A DNA stretch of 64,000 nucleotides from Paenibacillus lycopersici. GTDB taxonomy: Bacteria; Bacillota; Bacilli; Paenibacillales; Paenibacillaceae. Below are positions 58,412 through 64,000 of this stretch, one piece after another (position 1 is the first letter of the stretch; each line of letters begins with the position of its first letter). The notes beneath the pieces were generated by a model that did not search any database, was not told the origin of the DNA, and worked only from the letters and a program-made list of their open reading frames with translations. The position numbers and the translations under genes were made by a program. Where the stretch lies: assembly GCF_010119935.1 (NCBI RefSeq), contig NZ_CP048209.1, positions 4,839,001 through 4,903,000 on the forward strand, given 5' to 3'.

Positions 58412-60688
58412 TCACGCCCCACTCTCCTCATCGTCCGCAAGCGCGGCCTGTTGTCTGCCGCTTCTTCTGTAATTCGCCGGGGTCACGCCGTTGTATTGCT
58501 TGAACGCTTTATAGAAATGAGGGCTGTTCGAGAAGCCGGACGCTTCGGCGATTTCGCCGATCGAATCATCGGTGCCCAGCAGCTTGTCCTGGACATGCCG
58601 CATTCGAACCTCGATGATGTGATTCAGGATCGTTTTGTTCATCTGTTTCTTGAACAGGCGGCTGATGTAGGTCGTCGACATCTCGAGCTCGTCCGCCAAG
58701 CTTTCGAGCGACAGGTTCTGGTTCATGAATTGCCGCTCGATGATATCGACGATGCGTTGAACCGTCTCGTCATGCCGCGGCGATCTTCGTTCGTCCATGA
58801 CGGCGTCCAGGCGATCCAGCACGGTTCCGTACATCGATGCGACCTCATCCAGCGTCTCGGCTTGATTAACGGCGCCCAGAAGCGAATGCGCATCGATATG
58901 CAGCGAGGAAGCGCTGTTCCGTTCGATCGTCGTCATGGCGCCATGAATCGCATGCGTCAGCTTGAACAGCGCAAAGGTCAGCGACATATACGAGCAGCCT
59001 GCCGCCTCCGCGAGCAATTCGCCGATGAGCGCCTTGGCGTCGGCAATCCGGCCTAATTTCAAGTCATCCAGCAGCTGTTTCTCTTTCTGGGCGGAGTATT
59101 CATAATCCTTGCCGGCGCGCCGATCCGCTTCATCCGCCCAGATGACCGCTTCGTGCCCGGCCGTCAGCCGGTAATAAGACGCTTCGAACGCCTCGCCGTA
59201 GCGCTCTTGCACATCCATAAGCGCACTTCCCGCGTTACTGATGGAAGCCGTCACGCTAACCTTGAAATAACTGCGGGCCGCGGCCTGGATTTCCTTGACC
59301 GTATCCCCCAGCGCTGCTCGGTCCTTCGGCTCGTCGAGAACGGATACGATAACGGCAATCCGATCTTCGCCCAGATCGAGGGCGACGCTCCGGTAGCGCT
59401 TATTCAACAGCTCCTCCGCCACGTTGATGATGCCGAATTTCAGGAGATTGCGGTCCGTGCCGTGATATTGCAGCGTGAATGCCTGATAGTCGTCAATGCG
59501 AAGAAGCAGAATCCGGCACGGCGCCTCCGCATCCAGCGGAAGCTCGAGATGCTCCAGCTTTCTTCGAATCGCCAAGGGATCCTTCTGAACGGTTCCGAGC
59601 AGAAGGTTCTGAAGAAATTCTCTGCGCATCGTTTGGAAGCTGTCTCTCCGATCGGCCTCCAGCGTCTTGAGCTGCGCGAATTTCTCGTCCACGCCCGCGA
59701 AAAATTTGCGCGAAGCGGCATACGACGCCAGCAGTCCGAGCACGAGACATAGAATGGCCGTCATCAGCGTCCGCCAGCGCATGGCGCTGATCTGGCTCGT
59801 AATGCTCTCGTAAGGCAGAATCCGAATATACCGCCACCCGAGATTATCCGGAGCCGTATACGTGATCAATGATTTGACGCCTTCCACGCTTTGGACGAAA
59901 TAACCGTAGCTTTGGCTGCTCTCGACGATCGGACCGATGTAGCTTTTGGCGGAAATATCGGACAGCATGGGGTACTTCCAGCTATTCGACACCAAGATGC
60001 CTTTACGATCGATGATGAACGTGTTGTTGTCCGCGTTGGATACCAGTTCATCGATATATTTGTGCATTTGAACTTCCGAAATATTAATGACGATCACGTT
60101 CCGGTCTCCGCCTTGCGTCAGCGTGTCATACAACAAAAACGAGTAGCAGTCCCGTTCCTTTTCCTTGGAGATCGTACTGTAGTCGGCAATCGGAATCTTG
60201 CGGGGGATCGGAAGCATGTTCGGATATTCCGTATAATCGTTCACGATGTCCACGATGCCGCGATCGTAGAAGTCGCCTGCGTTCTGTACGGCGCTTTCCT
60301 TGAGGTCCGTGCTGATATAGAACGTCCGTTTGGCGCTGTTATACACATAGATGGAATCGATGAACGGCGACGTGGCTTGATAGGCATTCAGTTGGTTAAT
60401 GGCCGCCCTCATGTCGATCGCGTCGAGCTGATCGAAATTCAGCAGCTTGTTGATATGCTCGTCATAATAGATCTGTTTGGCCAAGGCGCCGGCCGTGACC
60501 GTCATAATGCTGGCTTCCCGGCTTGTCTGGGAGAGGTTGTTATTCGTATAGGCATACGTTTGCTTGAGGACGATCTGTTCGAAGTGGACATAGAGGTAAA
60601 TCGAAATCGCCGTAATCGTAACCGAAACGGCAATCGTAAGCAGCGCGAATACTTTCGCGTAGAATTTGAGGCCTTTCCTTGGTTTCAT
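58412..60688 (-). CDS. Membrane-bound AraC-family regulator (YesN/YtdP-like sensor)
   Basis: 758 residues. Two membrane helices (about 10-32 and 285-305) flank an extracellular dCache-like sensor domain (IDSIYVYNSAKRTFYISTD, RNVIVINISEVQMHKYIDELV). The cytoplasmic part has a GGDEF-like fold without active-site motif (about 380-510) and a C-terminal AraC HTH (LSLESLADELEMSTTYISRLFKKQMNKTILNHIIEVRM, IGEIAEASGFSNSPHFYKAFKQYNGVTPANYR). ATG 60688 follows GGGGGA. It should sense an external sugar and activate the import locus that it heads. Confidence 0.92.
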   Translation of the reverse strand: MKPRKGLKFYAKVFALLTIAVSVTITAISIYLYVHFEQIVLKQTYAYTNNNLSQTSREASIMTVTAGALAKQIYYDEHINKLLNFDQLDAIDMRAAINQLNAYQATSPFIDSIYVYNSAKRTFYISTDLKESAVQNAGDFYDRGIVDIVNDYTEYPNMLPIPRKIPIADYSTISKEKERDCYSFLLYDTLTQGGDRNVIVINISEVQMHKYIDELVSNADNNTFIIDRKGILVSNSWKYPMLSDISAKSYIGPIVESSQSYGYFVQSVEGVKSLITYTAPDNLGWRYIRILPYESITSQISAMRWRTLMTAILCLVLGLLASYAASRKFFAGVDEKFAQLKTLEADRRDSFQTMRREFLQNLLLGTVQKDPLAIRRKLEHLELPLDAEAPCRILLLRIDDYQAFTLQYHGTDRNLLKFGIINVAEELLNKRYRSVALDLGEDRIAVIVSVLDEPKDRAALGDTVKEIQAAARSYFKVSVTASISNAGSALMDVQERYGEAFEASYYRLTAGHEAVIWADEADRRAGKDYEYSAQKEKQLLDDLKLGRIADAKALIGELLAEAAGCSYMSLTFALFKLTHAIHGAMTTIERNSASSLHIDAHSLLGAVNQAETLDEVASMYGTVLDRLDAVMDERRSPRHDETVQRIVDIIERQFMNQNLSLESLADELEMSTTYISRLFKKQMNKTILNHIIEVRMRHVQDKLLGTDDSIGEIAEASGFSNSPHFYKAFKQYNGVTPANYRRSGRQQAALADDEESGA

Positions 60689-60927
60689 GACTGATCCCCC
60701 GTCGCAGAAAAGTGAACGTTTCCATTTTAACAGATCTACGGGCAAAATAACCGTTTACCGGCCAAAATGGGCGCTCAGCCGGAGGTTCATGGTGACGGCT
60801 GTTCCGGCGAGGGCGTGAATCGGCGTTGAAATTTAAGGGTTATTTAATGGTTTCGTACGCCTGGATCGTTTAGAATTCAGGTTGTTGATTGTATCGTGCA
60901 TGATGAAAGAAGAGGCTCGCTATTGAG

Positions 60928-62058
60928 ATGAAACCACGTAAACCGGACTTCTGGACCGTCATTAATTTCCTTGCGCTCGTTGCGTTTGGATTCGCTGCCG
61001 TCTACAAAGCTACATCGGGCACCAATCTGGACGGTTTGCATAAATCGGACATGTCGCTGTTTGCCGTATTTTGTATTCCGATGATGGTCACGGCTTTCAT
61101 TGACTATCGGATTTGGATCGGCAAGCTGGCGTATGTTCTATACGCCATGAGCATCGGACTGCTTTTGCTGGTCAAATTCATTGGCGAAGACATCAACGGC
61201 GCCGTGAGATGGCTGAACGTCGGCTCCTTGCAATTGCAGCCGTCGGAGCTCGCCAAATTATTTACGATCATGCTGGCCGCATCCTGGCTGCAAAGACGGA
61301 AAGGCCAAAGCCTGCGCTTGGTCAAAGACTTGCTGCCGTTGTTTATCATTTTCATTATCCCTACGTATTTGATTATGTCTCAGCCCGATCTGGGCACGGC
61401 CCTTGTATTCGTCGGCATCTTCTTCACGCTCATGTGGATTGCCAACACGCGGCTGCCTCACGTTCTCGGACTGCTTGGGTCGATTGCGTGCATCGTCGCA
61501 ACGATCGTACAACTGTACTATCATAATCACGAGCTGCTTGCGAAAATCATCAAACCGCACCAAATGGCGCGCATTCAAACGTTTCTGGACCCTAACAGCG
61601 ATCCGAACAAATCGTATCATGTGGCGCATGCGCAAATTGCGATCGGCATCGGCGGGTTGAAGGGCGACGGAGGGCAGTACGTGCAGCAGGGGTTCGTGCC
61701 CTATGCGTATTCGGATTCGATTTTTACCGTTGTCAGCGAGAACTTCGGGTTTATCGGGAATGCTTTGTTAATTGCCCTATTTTTCATGCTCATTTACCGG
61801 ATTACGCTGATTATGCTGGAAAGCAGGGACGTCGGCGGGACGTACCTGGTGGCGGGCATTGCAGGCATGATCCTGTTCCAAATATTCGTCAACATCGGCA
61901 TGCACATCGGTTTCTTGCCGCTAACGGGCATTTCATTGCCTTTCATCAGTTACGGAGGAAGCTCGCTGCTGACCAATATGATTGCAATCGGACTCGTGCT
62001 CAGCGTGAAGATGCATAACGAGGATGAAGCGGGAGCTACATCCACTTTTTCCGTTTGA
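60928..62058 (+). CDS. RodA/FtsW-family SEDS peptidoglycan polymerase
   Basis: 376 residues with about ten membrane helices. GAVRWLNVGSLQLQPSELAKL, SQPDLGTALVF, the extracellular loop FVPYAYSDSIFTVVSENFGFIG and LPFISYGGSSLLTNMIAIGL are SEDS signatures. It polymerises lipid II with a class B PBP partner. Length and start resemble RodA rather than FtsW, but such genes are often present in several copies in Bacillales. AAGAAGAGG precedes the ATG. Its end overlaps the convergent corA end by 23 bp. Confidence 0.93.
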   Translation: MKPRKPDFWTVINFLALVAFGFAAVYKATSGTNLDGLHKSDMSLFAVFCIPMMVTAFIDYRIWIGKLAYVLYAMSIGLLLLVKFIGEDINGAVRWLNVGSLQLQPSELAKLFTIMLAASWLQRRKGQSLRLVKDLLPLFIIFIIPTYLIMSQPDLGTALVFVGIFFTLMWIANTRLPHVLGLLGSIACIVATIVQLYYHNHELLAKIIKPHQMARIQTFLDPNSDPNKSYHVAHAQIAIGIGGLKGDGGQYVQQGFVPYAYSDSIFTVVSENFGFIGNALLIALFFMLIYRITLIMLESRDVGGTYLVAGIAGMILFQIFVNIGMHIGFLPLTGISLPFISYGGSSLLTNMIAIGLVLSVKMHNEDEAGATSTFSV

Positions 62059-62962
62059 AGAACAGGATCATGCCCGCAATGATGAAGATCATCAGAATCC
62101 AGGCATACCCGTATCCGAAACGCCAGGAAAGCTCGGGAATATTGAAATTCATTCCATAGACTCCGACAACGAAGGTTAACGGCAGGAACAGCGTGCTGAT
62201 GATCGTGAGCGTCTTCATGATCTCGTTCATGCGATCGGCTTTCATGCTGATCTGCATCTCCAGCAGCCCGGTCAGCGAATCGCGGAACAGATCGATGGAA
62301 TCCACCACGCGGGAGATATGATCGAAGATATCCGCGTAATAGACGTCCGCGTCCGGCCTGGAGTACGGAAAATTCTGATGGCTGATCGTTCCGAGGAGCG
62401 TTCGCTCTTCCACGAAGATCTTCCGGAGATTGTGCGTCACGCGTTTCATTCTAAAAATATCGCCGGATATGGGGGCATAAGGATTCTCGTGAACCGCCTC
62501 TTCCCAAGCATCGACTTTATCTTCCATATGATCGATAAACTGAACGTACTCTTCCACGCATCTGTGCATGATATGGTATAAAATTTGAGCGGGATACGTC
62601 ATGCGTCCTTCGATGTCGGCGAAGTCTTCGTATAGCGCGTCGAGTACGGGGATGTCATCCTTGTAAATCGTGACGACATAGTTTTCGCCCACGACCAGCG
62701 CGATTTCCAGAGGCTCATACGCGTCATTGATGGTATAGAAAGCAATAAAAAGGTTGTTTTTGTACTTATCCATTTTGGGACGCTGATTTAAATGCATGCA
62801 ATCCTCGACCAGCAGATGATGGCTTTCGAGCAAGTCGGCGAGAACATGACGGGTCTCTTCCGGGCGTGGATTTCGAAGCCGAATCCACGCCATCTCGTAA
62901 TCCTCCGGCTTTCTTACCTTTTCAGTGGTCGTTTGACCCGTTAACGTATTGTAAATGAGCAT
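62036..62962 (-). CDS. corA: CorA-family magnesium/divalent cation transporter
   Basis: 308 residues. A cytoplasmic funnel domain of about 240 residues is followed by two C-terminal helices. The selectivity motif GMN is in VVGVYGMNFNIPE. LFLPLTFVVGVYG marks the first helix and the last helix ends in basic residues (FFKRKKW). It forms a pentameric channel for Mg2+. Its ATG overlaps the stop of the DUF2062 gene by one base, so the two are coupled. Confidence 0.95.
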   Translation of the reverse strand: MLIYNTLTGQTTTEKVRKPEDYEMAWIRLRNPRPEETRHVLADLLESHHLLVEDCMHLNQRPKMDKYKNNLFIAFYTINDAYEPLEIALVVGENYVVTIYKDDIPVLDALYEDFADIEGRMTYPAQILYHIMHRCVEEYVQFIDHMEDKVDAWEEAVHENPYAPISGDIFRMKRVTHNLRKIFVEERTLLGTISHQNFPYSRPDADVYYADIFDHISRVVDSIDLFRDSLTGLLEMQISMKADRMNEIMKTLTIISTLFLPLTFVVGVYGMNFNIPELSWRFGYGYAWILMIFIIAGMILFFKRKKWM

Positions 62963-63474
62963 TATTTATCTGCCCTCGCTTTCGTTTCCGACATGGACGT
63001 GATGCTATTCTGCGCGAATGGAGCGGCTGCCTTGGGGTCCTTGCCCGTTCGTCTGCGTCCTCTTAACCTGAGTTTCCTGTTCGTCTCATATAAAACATAA
63101 CAAACGAAAAAACCGATGACCCCAAGCATAATCCCCAGCATGCTTAATCCAAGCAGCGTCTTTAAGTAAATAAATATGAGTCTCGGCATTAAACGCGGCC
63201 TGGAGATCGGCAGGATGCGGCCAATATGATGGCCGAACGGGACCAAGATGATGGGCAGGAACGTCACTTTGCAAATCACGTTGCCTACCAATGCCGACGG
63301 GAACGTCGTCCGGAATAATCGGGTAAGCGGGATGAGCAGCGCGTAACCAAGATACGCCGTATACGGTATGATGATCTCGAGCCCGAAGCCGACCGCGAAC
63401 CCTCTCGATACCTTACTCGCGCCATCCTTTGATCGTAATAGCTTCAAGTAGCTCAGCTTTAATTTCCGCCGCAT
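62962..63474 (-). CDS. DUF2062 membrane protein
   Basis: 170 residues. KDGASKVSRGFAVGFGLEIIIPYTAYLGYALLIPLTRLFR and GNVICKVTFLPIILVPFGHHIGRIL are typical of DUF2062 (PF09835). It has three to four membrane segments and a basic cytoplasmic tail. The function is not established. Upstream of ATG 63474 only a weak ribosome binding site is seen (GACGAAG). It is coupled to corA, which suggests a role in envelope or ion homeostasis. Confidence 0.85.
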   Translation of the reverse strand: MRRKLKLSYLKLLRSKDGASKVSRGFAVGFGLEIIIPYTAYLGYALLIPLTRLFRTTFPSALVGNVICKVTFLPIILVPFGHHIGRILPISRPRLMPRLIFIYLKTLLGLSMLGIMLGVIGFFVCYVLYETNRKLRLRGRRRTGKDPKAAAPFAQNSITSMSETKARADK

Positions 63475-63693
63475 GAATTGAAGCTTCGTCTTTGATTTGC
63501 GGATCTTGATCGCCTCTCCCCGGATAGATGCTTACGGCACTGTACTGTTTGCAAGTCATGCCTTGTTTAATTTAAGGCCAAAGTCTTATATTTGTATTAA
63601 GCATCTATTAAATAATGAATAAATCGCATATTCGGCCGCTTCGAAGAAGCCGGCGCGGCGAACGCTTATCCGGTCGGAACAGCCCCGTGGAAC

Positions 63694-63718
63694 AACCTGC
63701 GACGCACGCGGGTTTTTT
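63694..63718 (+). terminator. Orphan plus-strand terminator (possible small RNA end)
   Basis: AACCTGCG pairs with CGCGGGTT (one wobble), loop of 5, then a T run. No protein gene precedes it on this strand for 1.6 kb. A TTGTTT-17-TTATAT pair (about 63562-63590) could start a short RNA ending here. Confidence 0.65.
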
Positions 63719-63807
63719 AGGTTGAGCTTAACGCGATATCGGGCGAAAATATCGGAATTTGTCGCATATATACTGTTTAGTCAGTAATCGCGCAGCCATA
63801 ATATTGC

Positions 63808-63813
63808 TATACT
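63808..63813 (+). promoter_or_regulatory. Extended -10 promoter of the terminal gene
   Basis: TATACT preceded by TGC, 37 bp before the ATG at 63851. The -35 is poor, as is common with TGn-type promoters. Confidence 0.45.
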
Positions 63814-63850
63814 AGGAAGCGCACAAAAGGGTTCGGAGGGGTTGCAACGC

Positions 63851-64000
63851 ATGATCGGTACACGCAAAACAAAACCAATACGCAGCGGATATGCGAAACT
63901 GCTCGCCATTCTGCTCAGCATCGCCATCATACCCGGATTGTTGATCAGCGCGCTGGCCTACTTCGTTTCGATCGACAACGCGAAGAAGCAAGCCGTCACG
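63851..64000 (+). CDS. N-terminus of a membrane receptor or sensor (partial)
   Basis: 50 residues are inside the window. A basic start (MIGTRKTKPIRSGYAKL) is followed by one membrane helix (LAILLSIAIIPGLLISALAYFVS) and then a charged segment (IDNAKKQAV). This is the form of methyl-accepting chemotaxis proteins, sensor kinases or AraC sensors. The rest lies outside. GGAGGGG precedes the ATG at 8 bases. Confidence 0.8.
   Translation, partial: MIGTRKTKPIRSGYAKLLAILLSIAIIPGLLISALAYFVSIDNAKKQAVT

Larger units (their letters stand above)
63475..63850. other. Intergenic region with an orphan terminator
   Basis: Divergent spacer between DUF2062 and a receptor gene. The first 60 bp are the DUF2062 leader, then AT-rich DNA, a GC-rich block (63630-63690), the terminator at 63694-63718 and a promoter for the receptor. 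No protein frame is convincing. Confidence 0.6.

Noticed and set aside
62962..63560. Mg2+ riboswitch (M-box or ykkC-like) before DUF2062-corA
   Set aside because: The leader is short and shows no terminator/antiterminator pair or conserved helices I can recognise.

Overview
The window reads as chromosome from a spore-forming, fairly GC-rich (by eye mid-to-high 50s %) member of the Paenibacillaceae, close to Paenibacillus or Cohnella. The evidence is an alpha/beta-type SASP gene, a Bacillales-type block polA-mutM-ytaF-coaE-(transglycosylase)-nrdR, lipoprotein-anchored Lpl/Ytc-type sugar importers with YesN-like membrane AraC regulators, and strong AGGAGG-type ribosome binding sites. This is inference from gene content; no 16S gene is present.

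Layout. 1-7.6 kb: a response regulator and an MHYT hybrid histidine kinase, two GT2 glycosyltransferases, tRNA-Ala(GGC), a small unknown protein, an MDR dehydrogenase and nrdR. 7.7-13.9 kb: SASP and the housekeeping block. 14-33.4 kb: the most interesting region. It holds two complete phosphate importers, pstSCAB-phoU (copy 1) and propeller-pstSCA / CBS-MCP / pstB-phoU (copy 2). A CBS-GGDEF plus EAL gene pair lies just downstream of copy 1. A low-GC AraC/aldo-keto reductase/MFS cassette with a group II intron maturase remnant at its edge lies between the copies. I find five promoters here with the same design: four or more six-base PHO-like boxes in 11-bp phase, the last starting 15 bp before a -10 hexamer. 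They lie before pstS1, the propeller-pstS2 operon, CBS-GGDEF-EAL, CBS-MCP and pstB2-phoU2. The CBS-GGDEF and CBS-MCP proteins share the same CBS sensory module. Together this suggests one phosphate-starvation regulon that joins phosphate uptake to c-di-GMP turnover and a soluble chemoreceptor-like protein.

33.6-34.5 kb has no convincing protein gene. It holds a roughly 230-bp structured repeat (second copy at 56.3-56.5 kb, decayed copy near 7 kb) followed by a degenerate 10-bp tandem array. 34.5-48.4 kb: catabolic and regulatory cassettes, namely an ArsR-like regulator divergent from a GH2 glycosidase with TTAATTAA operators, PadR with a DHA2 exporter, an IclR-controlled lactonase/FAH/SDR set that fits non-phosphorylative deoxy-sugar catabolism, a PurM paralogue divergent from a MocR regulator, and AraC plus phytanoyl-CoA dioxygenase. 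48.5-50.1 kb: an Lsa-like ABC-F resistance gene with a leader peptide and hairpins that look like translation-dependent control. 50.2-60.7 kb: an oligosaccharide import and degradation locus with two paralogous binding lipoproteins, two permeases, an unknown 673-aa candidate polysaccharide-active enzyme and a membrane AraC sensor. 60.9-64 kb: RodA-like SEDS protein, CorA, a DUF2062 protein and the start of a membrane receptor gene.
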